Shown: positions 51,256 through 60,276 of the stretch, piece after piece
How positions within the stretch are numbered: the stretch's first letter is position 1
Layout: each line of letters begins with the position of its first letter
NCBI RefSeq assembly: GCF_001866665.1
Contig: NZ_MLYO01000036.1
Span: 1 to 64,000 of the forward strand
Length of the DNA: 64,000 bases
Reading direction: 5' to 3'
DNA from: Streptomyces monashensis
Lineage (GTDB): Bacteria > Actinomycetota > Actinomycetes > Streptomycetales > Streptomycetaceae
Made by a program: the position numbers and the translations under genes
Notes under the pieces: model-generated
Database searches by the model: none
Seen by the model: only the letters and a program-made list of their open reading frames with translations
Told to the model about the DNA's origin: nothing

Positions 51256-51430
51256 ATCAGCCTCTGGGGTACGCCGGGACGACGCATCCGGGGTGAGCCA
51301 GGGGGTGCGGCCGACGAGACAGCGAGGGCAGCCCTTCGCGGCCGTCGCGGTCGCCGCGCCCCTCGCGCTGCGGAGCGCGCCCCGGAAAAACACCACCGGC
51401 TCGGTCCGCCCGGGGAGCTAAGGTCGGGAC

Positions 51431-52336
51431 ATGGCTTCCGAGGATGCGGACGACGACGTGAACCGTGAGAACGGCGGACCGGACGGAACGAGCCCCGCCC
51501 AGGACGTATCAGGCTCCGGAACACCGACCGCCCGACCCCTCGATCCCGAGATCGCCGCCGCGGTGGCCGCCGCCGAGGCAGCGGGACCGGCGACCGGCGA
51601 AACGGTCCGGATCGACAGCTGGATCTGGGCCGTACGCCTGATCAAGACGCGTTCCCTCGGCGCCACCGCCTGCCGGGGCGGCCACGTGCATGTGAACGGC
51701 GAGCGGGTGAAGCCCGCCTACTCCCTGCGCGTCGGCGACGAGGTGCGTCTGCGGCACGAGGGCCGGGAACGGGTGGTGATCGTCAAACGCCTGATCCGCA
51801 AGCGGGTCGGCGCCCCCGTGGCCGTCCAGTGCTACATCGACAACTCCCCGCCGCCCCCGCCCCGCGAGGCCATGGCCCCGGCCGGCCTCCGCGACCGTGG
51901 CACCGGCCGCCCCACCAAGCGGGACCGCCGCGAGATGGAACGCCTCCGCGGCCTCAACACCCTGCCCGGCGCCCCGAGCGGCTTCACGGGACCAAGAGGC
52001 TTCGGCGGTCCCGGAGGCTTCTCGGGGCCTGAAGGCTTCGCCGGACCTGGCGGCCCCGGTGGCGCCGGTGAGCGCGCTGGACGTGGTGGTCGTGAGGGTC
52101 ATGGTGGCTCCGGTGGTGCGGGCGGGCGTGGCACGTCCAGGGGAGCCGGTGGCCGTGCGGGCGCCGGTGGGACTGGGGGCCGCGTAGACGCCGGAGGCGC
52201 TGGCGGCCGTGCGGGCCGACACGGCGGAGCGGGCAGGGCTGGTGGATCGGGCGGGCCCGATGGAAGCGGTGCGCCGGATCAGGCCGGTGGGCCTGGCGGG
52301 CGTGACGGATCCGGTGGGCGCGATCAGGCTGGCTGA
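51431..52336 (+). CDS. S4-domain RNA-binding protein with a long Gly/Arg-rich tail
   Basis: This 301-aa protein has an S4 domain of the Hsp15/RluB type at residues 60-125 (IDSWIWAVRLIKTRSLGATACRGGHVHVNGERVKPAYSLRVGDEVRL), the usual heat-shock/ribosome-recycling RNA-binding fold. The C-terminus after residue 170 is almost pure Gly/Arg/Ala/Pro (GGPGGAGERAGRGGREGHGG and similar). Hsp15-like proteins are normally about 130-150 aa. A -10-like TAAGGT (51419-51424) ends 6 bases before ATG 51431, so the message may be leaderless. The tail could add RNA or protein contacts. It faces the peptidase remnant and UDG gene divergently. Confidence 0.87.
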   Translation: MASEDADDDVNRENGGPDGTSPAQDVSGSGTPTARPLDPEIAAAVAAAEAAGPATGETVRIDSWIWAVRLIKTRSLGATACRGGHVHVNGERVKPAYSLRVGDEVRLRHEGRERVVIVKRLIRKRVGAPVAVQCYIDNSPPPPPREAMAPAGLRDRGTGRPTKRDRREMERLRGLNTLPGAPSGFTGPRGFGGPGGFSGPEGFAGPGGPGGAGERAGRGGREGHGGSGGAGGRGTSRGAGGRAGAGGTGGRVDAGGAGGRAGRHGGAGRAGGSGGPDGSGAPDQAGGPGGRDGSGGRDQAG

Positions 52337-52441
52337 CGTGATGGATCAGCTGGGCGCTCTCGGGGTCGGTGATCCGCCGCCCTTCTCCCCTCCTGGCTCT
52401 CCTCTCGGTTCTCCTCTCAGTATCTCCGCGCGGTTCGCTGC

Positions 52442-52891
52442 TCACCCCCGCCGAACGAGCCCCAGCAGTTCACGGTTGGATCCGCGGCGCGCCCAGGCGA
52501 TCACGATGAGCGGCACCATCAGGATCAGCGGGGTCGCCGCGTTCTGGCCGTGGAAGGCGGTGAGCTGGACGATGAAGGCGCCCACCATCAGCGCGCTGAG
52601 GGCGATCGCCGCCACGGACTGGAGCAGCGGTATCAACAGGGCGACTGCTCCGGCGAGTTCGAGCGCACCGATGGTGTACATGGCCCCGCTGCCCCAGCCG
52701 ATCCTGTCGAAGGACTCGACGGCGGAGGGGTGTGCGATGAGCTTGGGCAGGGCGCTCGCGATGCCGTAGAACAGGGCGAGCAGCACCTGCACCGCGCGCA
52801 GTGCGGCCCTGGCCCACCGTGCCCGGCCGGTGTGCGTGCCGGCGGAGGACGCGGACGTCGTGGCGCTGACGGAAGCGGTGGTCTGGGACAT
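52442..52891 (-). CDS. DoxX-family membrane protein
   Basis: This 149-aa integral membrane protein of the DoxX/SURF4-like family has four spans (VQVLLALFYGIASALPKLI, MYTIGALELAGAVALLIPLL, AAIALSALMVGAFIVQLTAF and LILMVPLIVIAWARRG). The N-terminus is a Thr/Ser/Ala-rich cytoplasmic tail. Members have roles in redox homeostasis or respiration-linked reactions; the precise one is unknown. It is convergent with the S4-domain gene and about 150 bases from the next gene on the same strand. Confidence 0.85.
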   Translation of the reverse strand: MSQTTASVSATTSASSAGTHTGRARWARAALRAVQVLLALFYGIASALPKLIAHPSAVESFDRIGWGSGAMYTIGALELAGAVALLIPLLQSVAAIALSALMVGAFIVQLTAFHGQNAATPLILMVPLIVIAWARRGSNRELLGLVRRG

Positions 52892-53040
52892 GAGGGACTC
52901 CTGGGGGAAGCGGTGCCGTGTGCTTTCACCGAGGTAGACCCGACGAGTCCCGGAAACTCATCGCTCTCCGCCTCCGTTCCCCCGGCCTCCCTGCCCTTCC
53001 GCCTCGCAGCCCACCGTCCGTGGCGGCACCGAAACGCCCG

Positions 53041-53736
53041 CTACGCCTTCGGTACGGCACGCACCCACGTCCGGTCCGGTGTCAGGTATGTGTCCACCTC
53101 CAGTCCCGCCTCCGCCAGTGCCGACTCGAACTGTTCCTTCGTCAGGGGCCGGGTCAGGAAGGTCTGGGTCCAGACCGCGTCCGGGAACGTGTACTCCGCG
53201 CGGACCGAGTTCACCCCGTCTCCGGCGGGCTCCACCGAGGCGATCCGTATCGTGAAGCCGCTCGGGTCGACCCGCTCCCTCGGCACGTTCGTGTGGTAAT
53301 CCTCGCCCTCACGCTGGATGAGCACCCAGCCGCCCTCCGCCACATACCGGGCACAGGTGCGCAGCAGGCCTCGGCGTACCTCCTCGTCACCGGCGTGTAC
53401 GAGGAACGACGCCAGCATCACCACGTCGAACTTCTCGCCGCCCAGGTCCAGTTCCTCGATCGGACCACACACCGTGCGTGCCCCGCGGACGCGGGCCAGC
53501 ATGTCGGCGGACTCGTCCACCGCCGTGACCGTGAAGCCCCGCTCGAGCAGGGGGTGGGTCATCCGGCCCACTCCGCTGCCCAGTTCCAGGATGTGTGCCC
53601 CCGCCGGTACCGCCGCGGCGATGATGTCCGGCGCGTCGCCCGCCGGCAGCCGCTCGTACAACTCGACCGCACAGCCGTCGGGGGTGATGGCTCCGGGCCC
53701 CGTGCCCTCGTGTCCCTCGCGCATTTCGACCGTCAT
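53041..53736 (-). CDS. Class I SAM-dependent methyltransferase
   Basis: This 231-aa methyltransferase has motif I ILELGSGVGRMTHPLLERG (about residues 48-66), motif II acid VTAVDES, a VDVVMLASFLVHAGDEEV-type motif IV (here FDVVMLASFLVHA) and WVLIQREGEDY. The C-terminal antiparallel strands are complete. ATG 53736 was chosen by homology; later ATGs are possible. It stands alone between DoxX and an acyltransferase gene, both on the same strand. The substrate is unknown. Confidence 0.87.
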   Translation of the reverse strand: MTVEMREGHEGTGPGAITPDGCAVELYERLPAGDAPDIIAAAVPAGAHILELGSGVGRMTHPLLERGFTVTAVDESADMLARVRGARTVCGPIEELDLGGEKFDVVMLASFLVHAGDEEVRRGLLRTCARYVAEGGWVLIQREGEDYHTNVPRERVDPSGFTIRIASVEPAGDGVNSVRAEYTFPDAVWTQTFLTRPLTKEQFESALAEAGLEVDTYLTPDRTWVRAVPKA

Positions 53737-53824
53737 GCCCGAACAACGGCCGGTCCCCGCACGCCCGTTCCCCTCCCGCGCCAGTTCACCCGTTCGAGTT
53801 ACCCAGCGCCCGCCCCCGCGCTCT

Positions 53825-54748
53825 TCAGCGGGGAAGCTCTTCAGCGGGGAACGGGAACCATCCGTGCCCGATGTACCAGTGGCCGCCCGCCCGCAGATGG
53901 TCCCCCACCGCACGCTCCACCGACGTGCGCCGCGGCAGCTCCGCCACCGGCAGCCCGGGGTCCCCGAAGACGAACTGCACGGGCTCGGTGTCGGCCGGCT
54001 CGGTGTCCTCGCGGGCGGTGCGGAACCGGTCCTGGAACCGGATGATGTTGGAGTCGGCCGGCAGATAGCGCCTCAACTGCCGGTCCAGGAGCCAGGAGTG
54101 GCACAGCGCCGCCACCGGCCGCTCCTCGGGGAAGTGCCGGGCGAAGAACTCACGGGCCCACGCGAGCGAACGGTCGCAGGCGGCCGGGGTCAGCGGGCCG
54201 TGGAAGTCGGGGATGTGCAGGTTCAGACAGGGCGTGCCGGGCACCGCGGCCGGTCCGGCCGCCGCGATCACCGGTGCCGAGCGCTGCCCGAGCCGCGCCC
54301 GCTCGAACTGCAACCGGCCCAGCTGGTACAGCTCGCCGCGGAAGTGCCGGACCAGCCAGCCTCGCGCCTGCACGCCGGTCGTCCCGTGCCGTCTGCGGTG
54401 CGCCGCCATGTGTCGGCCCAGGTCGCCCAGGGTGCGGCGGGAGATCTCGGGCGGGATGCCGCGGTCCCGGTGCCGGGCGAGGGTGCGCGGGACCGCGGCG
54501 AGGAAGACGTAGACGGGGAACGTGCGGCTCAGCTCCTGCGGCGCCGCGTCGAAGAGTTCCGCGAGGTCGGGCGGGTGGCCGGTCCCCTCCGGACCGTGGA
54601 ACAGTGCCTCGACGCCCTCCTCGACCAGCCGCAGCAGGCCCGGATCGGCGGCGATCCCGCGCCGCCGGGCCACCAGGTCGTTGATGTCCTCGTGCGGCAC
54701 GGCGAGGTCGAGGAGCAGTTCGGGCAGGTCGTCGGCGTCCGGCAGCAC
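53825..54748 (-). CDS. DUF5596-type acyltransferase (GNAT-like)
   Basis: This 307-aa protein belongs to the DUF5596 family, annotated as acyltransferases with an N-terminal helical domain and a C-terminal GNAT-like domain. Recognisable segments are PAACDRSLAWAREFFARHFPEERPVAALCHSWLLD and LRRYLPADSNIIRFQDRF. GTG 54748 is preceded by AAGGGGG at about five bases and is preferred over ATG 54784, which has no ribosome site. The enzymatic activity is unproven. It diverges from a small membrane-protein gene. Confidence 0.8.
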   Translation of the reverse strand: MLPDADDLPELLLDLAVPHEDINDLVARRRGIAADPGLLRLVEEGVEALFHGPEGTGHPPDLAELFDAAPQELSRTFPVYVFLAAVPRTLARHRDRGIPPEISRRTLGDLGRHMAAHRRRHGTTGVQARGWLVRHFRGELYQLGRLQFERARLGQRSAPVIAAAGPAAVPGTPCLNLHIPDFHGPLTPAACDRSLAWAREFFARHFPEERPVAALCHSWLLDRQLRRYLPADSNIIRFQDRFRTAREDTEPADTEPVQFVFGDPGLPVAELPRRTSVERAVGDHLRAGGHWYIGHGWFPFPAEELPR

Positions 54749-54858
54749 GGGATCCCCCTTCGACGGACGACGTGCCGTCGGCATGTGAGGGCCGGGTGCG
54801 CGCCGTTGGTGAACGTCGTCCCCGAAGAGTACGTTGCTGGGAGGAGTGGTGGTGTCCC

Positions 54859-55185
54859 ATGCGTACGGGCAGTGAACCGTCGACCGCGCGCAGTGCGCTG
54901 CGAGCGCGGTTCTGGCTGAGCATGTGGGGGCTGGTCTGGTCGATCTTCGGCACGGCCGCGTTCGTGCTGGCCGGGCGCCCCGGCTGGGCGGCGGCCTGCG
55001 GGGTGCTGTGGCTGGTCGTCACCGTCGACATGACCATGATCCTGCGGCACATGCGGCAGGGCCCGCACTACCAGCCGGGCCGTGACGTACCGCCGTACCC
55101 ACCGCCGGACGACGTGTCGCCGCCCGACCGGTCGCCGCGGAACCGGCCGCCGTACCCGCGCCTGCACAGGCACCGGCATCCGTGA
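54859..55185 (+). CDS. DUF6343-family small membrane protein
   Basis: This 108-aa protein has two predicted spans (LSMWGLVWSIFGTAAFVLAG and AACGVLWLVVTVDMTMILRHM) and a Pro/Arg-rich cytoplasmic tail (GRDVPPYPPPDDVSPPDRSP). This layout matches the DUF6343 family of actinobacteria. ATG 54859 begins MRTGSEPSTARSALRARF. The function is unknown. It lies between the acyltransferase and the TPR gene. Confidence 0.78.
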   Translation: MRTGSEPSTARSALRARFWLSMWGLVWSIFGTAAFVLAGRPGWAAACGVLWLVVTVDMTMILRHMRQGPHYQPGRDVPPYPPPDDVSPPDRSPRNRPPYPRLHRHRHP

Positions 55186-55223
55186 CCGCCCCGGCACCGC
55201 GCCGCCGCTCGCGGGGCCGCCGG

Positions 55224-55604
55224 TCAGTCGTCGAAGCGGGCCGCCTTCAGGTACTCCGGATTCGGGTCGAGCGCGGCCGCCAGCCGGAAATGGCGTTTGG
55301 CCTGGTCGGTGCGGCCCTGGCGTTCGTAGGTGCGGGCCAGGGCGAAGTGCGCGAACGCGTTGTCCGGCTCGCGCTCCAGCACGATGGTGAACTCCAGCTC
55401 GGCGGGCCGCAGTTGCGCCGCCGCGAAGAAGGCACGCGCGCGGAGCAGTCGGGCTGCGGTGTTCTCCGGGTGTACGGCGATGACTCCGTCGAGAAGTTTC
55501 ACCGCGCCCCGCGGGTCCCGTGAGTTGAGCAGCTGCTCGGCTGCACGGAAGTCGATGACATGCGTTTCGGGAGTACGTCCGGTGGAACCGCTGGTCTCGG
55601 GCAC
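55224..55604 (-). CDS. Tetratricopeptide-repeat protein
   Basis: This 126-aa protein carries two to three TPR units (LLDGVIAVHPENTAARLLRARAFFAAAQL, FTIVLEREPDNAFAHFALARTYERQGRTDQAKRHFRLAAALDP). It forms a small helical scaffold for protein-protein contact. It is a conserved neighbour of coaE in streptomycetes and lies 50 bases after coaE on the same strand, so it is probably co-transcribed. Confidence 0.92.
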   Translation of the reverse strand: MPETSGSTGRTPETHVIDFRAAEQLLNSRDPRGAVKLLDGVIAVHPENTAARLLRARAFFAAAQLRPAELEFTIVLEREPDNAFAHFALARTYERQGRTDQAKRHFRLAAALDPNPEYLKAARFDD

Positions 55605-55654
55605 GGCAGAGTCCTTCCCTTACTCGGAGCGTTCAACGCCCGGTCAGGGGCCCG

Positions 55655-56266
55655 CTATTCCGCAGACGCCTCGCGAGCGCGTCGTACGAGGTCGTCCCAC
55701 ACGTCGGCGACACGCTTGTGCAGCGTGTCCAGGGGGACGTCGTTGTCGATCAGGATGTCCGCTGTCTCCCGGCGCTGTGCGCGCGTGGCCTGCGCGGCCA
55801 TGCGCGCGCGTGCGTCCTCCTCGGTCATTCCGCGCAGCCGTACCAGCCGGTCGAGCTGGGTCTCGGGGCTCGCGTCCACGACGATCACGAGGTCGTACAG
55901 CGGCGCCAGACCGTTCTCGGTGAGGAGGGGTACGTCATGGATCACGACGGCGTCGGGGGCCGCCGCCTCCTCCAGTTCGCGGGAGCGGAGGCCGACCAGG
56001 GGATGCACGATCGAGTTCAGCACGGCGAGCTTCTCGGGGTCGGCGAAGACGATGGACCCGAGCCGGGGCCGGTCCAGGCTGCCGTCGGCGGCGAGGACGT
56101 CCGTGCCGAAGGCCTCGACCACGGCCGCGAGACCGGGGGTGCCCGGCGCCACGACCTCGCGTGCGATGCGGTCTGCGTCGATCAGCACGGCGCCGTGCTC
56201 CACGAGCAGCCGGGACACCTCGCTCTTGCCGGCGCCGATGCCACCGGTCAGGCCCACTTTCAGCAT
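55655..56266 (-). CDS. coaE: Dephospho-CoA kinase
   Basis: This 203-aa enzyme phosphorylates the 3'-hydroxyl of dephospho-CoA, the last step of coenzyme A synthesis. The P-loop GLTGGIGAGKSEVSRLL is at the N-terminus, DADRIAREVVAPGTPGLAAVVEAFG is the substrate-binding region, and PLVGLRSRELEE, DVPLLTENGL and VIVVDASPETQLDRLVRLRGM follow. It lies 45 bases after the PAC2 gene and 50 before TPR, in the conserved rpsA-PAC2-coaE block. Confidence 0.97.
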   Translation of the reverse strand: MLKVGLTGGIGAGKSEVSRLLVEHGAVLIDADRIAREVVAPGTPGLAAVVEAFGTDVLAADGSLDRPRLGSIVFADPEKLAVLNSIVHPLVGLRSRELEEAAAPDAVVIHDVPLLTENGLAPLYDLVIVVDASPETQLDRLVRLRGMTEEDARARMAAQATRAQRRETADILIDNDVPLDTLHKRVADVWDDLVRRAREASAE

Positions 56267-56311
56267 GTGCCGAAGCTTAGGCCCTGCCGCTCACAACGGA
56301 ACCGGCAGAGG

Positions 56312-57250
56312 TCAGTTGTCGCCCTCCCGCTCGGCCAGGAAACGCTCGAACTCCCGGCCGATCTCGTCGGCGGACGGAATGTCCGCCGGTTCCGCGAGCA
56401 TGTTGCCCCGGGTCTCGGCGCCGGCCGCGGCGTCGTACTGGTGCTCCAGGCCCTGGACGAGCGCGGTCAGTTCCTCGTCGCCCTCCCGGATCTGGCGGTC
56501 GATCTCGGTCTGCGTGCGGTGCGCCTCCGTGCGCAGCGCGTGCGCCACGCCGGGCAGGACCAGGCCGGTGGCGGCCGTGATGGCCTCCAGCACGGTGAGG
56601 GCGGCGTCCGGGTAGGGGGAGCGGGCGATGTAGTGCGGGACGTGCGCGGCGACGCCCAGGACGTCGTGCCCGGCCTCGCCGAGGCGGTACTCCACCAGCG
56701 ACTCGGCGCTGCCGGGCACCTGGGCCTCCTCGAAGGGGCTGCGGTGGCCGGGGACGAGGTCGGTGCGGTTCCCGTGCGGGGTCAGGCCGACCGGACGGCT
56801 GTGCGGGACGCCCATGGGGATGCCGTGGAAGTTCACGGAAAGGCGCACGCCGAGCCGCTCCACGATCTGCCGTACGGCCGCGGCGAAGCGCTCCCACTCC
56901 ACGTCCGGCTCGGGCCCGGACAGCAGCAGGAAGGGGGCGCCCGTGGCGTCCTGGACGAGGCGGACCTCCAGGGTCGGGTCCTCGTACTCGGTCCAGTGGT
57001 CCCGCTTGAAGGTCAGCAGGGGCCGGCGGGCCCGGTAGTCCACGAGCCGGTCGTGGTCGAAACGGGCCACGAGCTGGTGGGGCAGTGAGTCGAGCAGCCG
57101 GTCGACGATCTGGTCGCCGGTCTCACCCGCGTCGATGTATCCGTCGAAGTGGTAGAGCATGACAAGGCCGGCCGACTCCTGGGCGAGCGCCATGTCGACA
57201 ACGGCGAGGCCCTTCGGCTCCCATGCGTACAAACCCTGCGGATCAAGCAC
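56312..57250 (-). CDS. PAC2-family protein (proteasome-assembly-chaperone-like)
   Basis: This 312-aa cytosolic protein of the PAC2 family, related to proteasome assembly chaperones, is conserved next to rpsA and coaE in actinobacteria. Typical segments are MLYHFDGYIDAGETGDQIVDRLL, LLSGPEPDVEWERFAAAVRQIVERLGV, GLTPHGNRTDLV and AAHVPHYIARSPYPDAALTVLEAITAATGL. GTG 57250 begins MLDPQGLYAWEPKGL. Its function in bacteria is not settled. The acidic C-terminus (EIGREFERFLAEREGDN) may be a contact site. Confidence 0.9.
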   Translation of the reverse strand: MLDPQGLYAWEPKGLAVVDMALAQESAGLVMLYHFDGYIDAGETGDQIVDRLLDSLPHQLVARFDHDRLVDYRARRPLLTFKRDHWTEYEDPTLEVRLVQDATGAPFLLLSGPEPDVEWERFAAAVRQIVERLGVRLSVNFHGIPMGVPHSRPVGLTPHGNRTDLVPGHRSPFEEAQVPGSAESLVEYRLGEAGHDVLGVAAHVPHYIARSPYPDAALTVLEAITAATGLVLPGVAHALRTEAHRTQTEIDRQIREGDEELTALVQGLEHQYDAAAGAETRGNMLAEPADIPSADEIGREFERFLAEREGDN

Positions 57251-57420
57251 TGTGACCGCTCCTCCTCGTGTTCCTCAGGATGAACGTCCGCTGGACCGGG
57301 GGCATTCCCGCCCGGCGCCTTCCCGATCAAGGAAGCGGCGATTCCCCAGCGGCGCGGGGGACTGCGCGATCAACCACGCCGGCACCGCGGCGAACGACGA
57401 GCGATCGGTCCCCGGACACA

Positions 57421-57458
57421 CCTGAGGGGCCGCACCTCGGCAGGTACGGCCCCTCAGG
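57421..57458 (-). terminator. Hairpin downstream of rpsA
   Basis: A perfect 12-bp stem, CCTGAGGGGCCG (57421-57432) with CGGCCCCTCAGG (57447-57458), closes a 14-base loop just past the rpsA stop. No T run follows on the minus strand, as is usual in streptomycetes. It separates rpsA from the PAC2 gene, which therefore probably has its own promoter in 57251-57420. Confidence 0.65.
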
Positions 57459-57491
57459 ACCAGCTATCGGCTAAGCCTCAGCGGTGAGCGA

Positions 57492-58982
57492 TCAGCTCTG
57501 GCCGCCCGCCAGCTTCTCGCGCAGCGCGGCCAGCGCCTCGTCCGAGGCCAGCGCACCGGAGGTGTCGGCGCCCTCGGAGGAGTACGAGCCACCGGTCGCG
57601 GCCGGAGCCGCAGCCTCGCCGCCCTCGGCCGCGGCAGCGGCGTCGGCCTCGCGGGACTTGATGACCTGCTGCTGGTGCTGCTCGAAGCGGGCCTGCGCCT
57701 CGGCGTACTGGCGCTCCCACTCCTCGCGCTGCTTCTCGTAGCCCTCGAGCCAGTCGTTGGTCTCGGGGTCGAAGCCCTCGGGGTAGATGTAGTTGCCCTG
57801 GTCGTCGTAGGACGCGGCCATGCCGTACAGGGTCGGGTCGAACTCGACCGAGGCCGGGTCGGCACCGAAGGACTCGTTGGCCTGCTTCAGCGAGAGGCTG
57901 ATGCGACGACGCTCGAGGTCGATGTCGATGACCTTGACGAAGATCTCGTCGTTGACCTGGACGACCTGCTCCGGGATCTCCACGTGGCGCTCGGCCAGCT
58001 CGGAGATGTGGACCAGACCCTCGATGCCCTCGTCCACGCGGACGAACGCACCGAACGGAACCAGCTTGGTGACCTTACCCGGGACGACCTGGCCGATCTG
58101 GTGGGTCCGGGCGAACTGCTGCCACGGGTCTTCCTGGGTCGCCTTCAGCGACAGGGAGACGCGCTCGCGGTCCATGTCGACGTCGAGGACCTCGACGGTG
58201 ACTTCCTGGCCGACCTCGACAACCTCGGACGGGTGGTCGATGTGCTTCCAGGACAGCTCGGAGACGTGGACCAGACCGTCGACGCCACCCAGGTCCACGA
58301 AGGCACCGAAGTTGACGATCGAGGAGACCACGCCGGAGCGGACCTGACCCTTCTGGAGGGTCGTGAGGAACGTCTGGCGGACCTCGGACTGGGTCTGCTC
58401 CAGCCAGGCACGGCGGGACAGGACCACGTTGTTGCGGTTCTTGTCCAGCTCGATGATCTTCGCCTCGAGCTCCTTGCCCACGTAGGGCTGGAGGTCGCGG
58501 ACACGGCGCATCTCGACCAGGGAGGCCGGGAGGAAGCCGCGGAGGCCGATGTCGAGGATGAGACCACCCTTGACGACCTCGATGACGGTACCGGTGACGA
58601 TGCCGTCCTCTTCCTTGATCTTCTCGATGGTGCCCCAGGCACGCTCGTACTGGGCGCGCTTCTTCGAGAGGATCAGGCGGCCTTCCTTGTCCTCCTTCTG
58701 GAGGACGAGGGCCTCGATCTCGTCACCGACGGCGACGACCTCGTTGGGGTCGACGTCGTGCTTGATCGAGAGCTCGCGGCTCGGGATGACACCTTCGGTC
58801 TTGTAACCGATGTCGAGCAGGACCTCGTCCCGGTCGACCTTCACGATGACGCCGTCGACGATGTCGCCGTCGTTGAAGTACTTGATCGTCTCGTCGATCG
58901 CGGCGAGGAAGGCTTCCTCGTTACCGATGTCGTTGACCGCAACCTGCGGGGTGGTGGCGGTGGTCTCGGTGCTGCTCGTCAT
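57492..58982 (-). CDS. rpsA: 30S ribosomal protein S1
   Basis: S1 (496 aa) binds mRNA at the ribosome and helps initiation. Four S1 RNA-binding repeats are visible: DGDIVDGVIVKVDRDEVLLD, GIVTGTVIEVVKGGLILD, KGQVRSGVVSSIVNFGAFVDLG and IGQVVPGKVTKLVPFGAFVRVD. The C-terminus is an Ala/Glu/Gly-rich acidic tail. ATG 58982 (MTSSTETTATT) was chosen by homology. The gene has a good HrdB-type promoter 200 bases upstream, leaving a leader of about 190 bases, long enough for autoregulatory structure. It is followed by a hairpin and then PAC2 and coaE. Confidence 0.97.
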   Translation of the reverse strand: MTSSTETTATTPQVAVNDIGNEEAFLAAIDETIKYFNDGDIVDGVIVKVDRDEVLLDIGYKTEGVIPSRELSIKHDVDPNEVVAVGDEIEALVLQKEDKEGRLILSKKRAQYERAWGTIEKIKEEDGIVTGTVIEVVKGGLILDIGLRGFLPASLVEMRRVRDLQPYVGKELEAKIIELDKNRNNVVLSRRAWLEQTQSEVRQTFLTTLQKGQVRSGVVSSIVNFGAFVDLGGVDGLVHVSELSWKHIDHPSEVVEVGQEVTVEVLDVDMDRERVSLSLKATQEDPWQQFARTHQIGQVVPGKVTKLVPFGAFVRVDEGIEGLVHISELAERHVEIPEQVVQVNDEIFVKVIDIDLERRRISLSLKQANESFGADPASVEFDPTLYGMAASYDDQGNYIYPEGFDPETNDWLEGYEKQREEWERQYAEAQARFEQHQQQVIKSREADAAAAAEGGEAAAPAATGGSYSSEGADTSGALASDEALAALREKLAGGQS

Positions 58983-59179
58983 GTGGGAAAGGGCTCCGGT
59001 ACGGACATTGAAGTCGTAGGTACTGCTACGCCGGGAGCCCGTATCGCTCTGATGAAGCCGGACAGCCAAGGAAGCGCCCCACAAAACCGCTGGTGGCGCC
59101 TCGAGAACCGAGAGGACATACAACAGATGCGAGCGCAGCCTGCTACGTCTGAGGTGCGCAGGCCCGCAGCGCAACTTGT

Positions 59180-59208
59180 AGCATACGGGGGCAGCCGGAC
59201 AGGGTCAA
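59180..59208 (-). promoter_or_regulatory. Sigma-HrdB-type promoter of rpsA
   Basis: On the minus strand TTGACC (59208-59203), a 17-base spacer and TATGCT (59185-59180) form a textbook housekeeping promoter. The start would be near 59173, giving an untranslated leader of about 190 bases before ATG 58982. Confidence 0.8.
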
Positions 59209-59384
59209 TGCGCGAAGGCGCACACGGGGGGCGGATCGCCGCATACCCGGCAGAAGATTCGTCCCGGGTGGCCACACGCAGGCCTCCGGGACCCTTCCGT
59301 GACAGACCCCGGCGGGTTGGACGGAAGAGTACGACGAGGGAGCCGATCATCCAAGAGCCGGAAAGCTATGACCCGGGCAACACC

Positions 59385-60182
59385 GTGGATTCCACCTCGG
59401 AGGCCACACGGCGTGACGCCGGTGTCACGGAGAGCGCGCGCGCCAATCGGGGCTGGTGGGACCGTAACGCGGACGAGTACCAGGTCGAACACGGCACGTT
59501 TCTCGGTGACGACCGCTTCGTGTGGGGTCCGGAGGGCCTGGACGAGGTGGAGGCCGAGCTGCTCGGTCCGCCGGAGGCGCTGAAGGACAAGGAGGTCCTG
59601 GAGATCGGTGCGGGCGCGGGCCAGTGCGCGCGCTGGCTGGCCGCCCAGGGGGCCCGGCCGGTGGCGCTGGACCTCTCGCACCGCCAGCTCCAGCACGCTT
59701 TGCGGATCGGCGGATCGTTTCCCCTCGTCTGCGCGGACGCCTCCGCGCTGCCGTTCGCGGACGGCTCCTTCGATCTGGCGTGCTCCGCGTACGGGGCGCT
59801 GCCGTTCGTCGCGGACCCGCGGCTGGTGCTGCGCGAGGTGCGCCGGGTGCTGCGGCCGGGCGGGCGGTTCGTCTTCTCGGTGACGCACCCGATCCGCTGG
59901 GCGTTCCCGGACGAGCCGGGCCCCGAGGGCCTGTCGGTGTCCTCCTCGTACTTCGACCGCACGCCGTACGTGGAGCAGGACGAGCAGGGCCGGGCGGTGT
60001 ACGTCGAGCACCACCGGACGCTCGGCGACCGCGTCCGGGACGTCGTGGCCTCCGGTTTCCGGCTGGTGGACCTCGTGGAGCCGGAGTGGCCGGCCTGGAA
60101 CACCTCGGAGTGGGGCGGCTGGTCCCCGTTGCGCGGGAGTCTGCTCCCCGGCACGGCCGTCTTCGTGTGCGAGCGCGACTGA
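59385..60182 (+). CDS. Class I SAM-dependent methyltransferase
   Basis: This 265-aa methyltransferase has motif I VLEIGAGAGQCARWLAAQG (about residues 70-88), then PVALDLSHRQL, a GSFDLACSAYGALPFVADP stretch and RPGGRFVFSVTHPIRW. The last third (SSSYFDRTPYVEQDEQGRAVYVEHH, EWPAWNTSEWGGWSPLRG) is typical of a streptomycete family. GTG 59385 is the likely start; no better start or ribosome site is visible in the open upstream frame. It is divergent from rpsA. The substrate is unknown. Confidence 0.85.
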   Translation: MDSTSEATRRDAGVTESARANRGWWDRNADEYQVEHGTFLGDDRFVWGPEGLDEVEAELLGPPEALKDKEVLEIGAGAGQCARWLAAQGARPVALDLSHRQLQHALRIGGSFPLVCADASALPFADGSFDLACSAYGALPFVADPRLVLREVRRVLRPGGRFVFSVTHPIRWAFPDEPGPEGLSVSSSYFDRTPYVEQDEQGRAVYVEHHRTLGDRVRDVVASGFRLVDLVEPEWPAWNTSEWGGWSPLRGSLLPGTAVFVCERD

Positions 60183-60276
60183 CCCCTCACCCGCGTTCCC
60201 CGTGCGCCCCCCTCGCCTGCGAGGGGAGGCGCACGCGCGCGTGGGGTGCGTTTCCCGTCGTACGACACTGGGGGGC

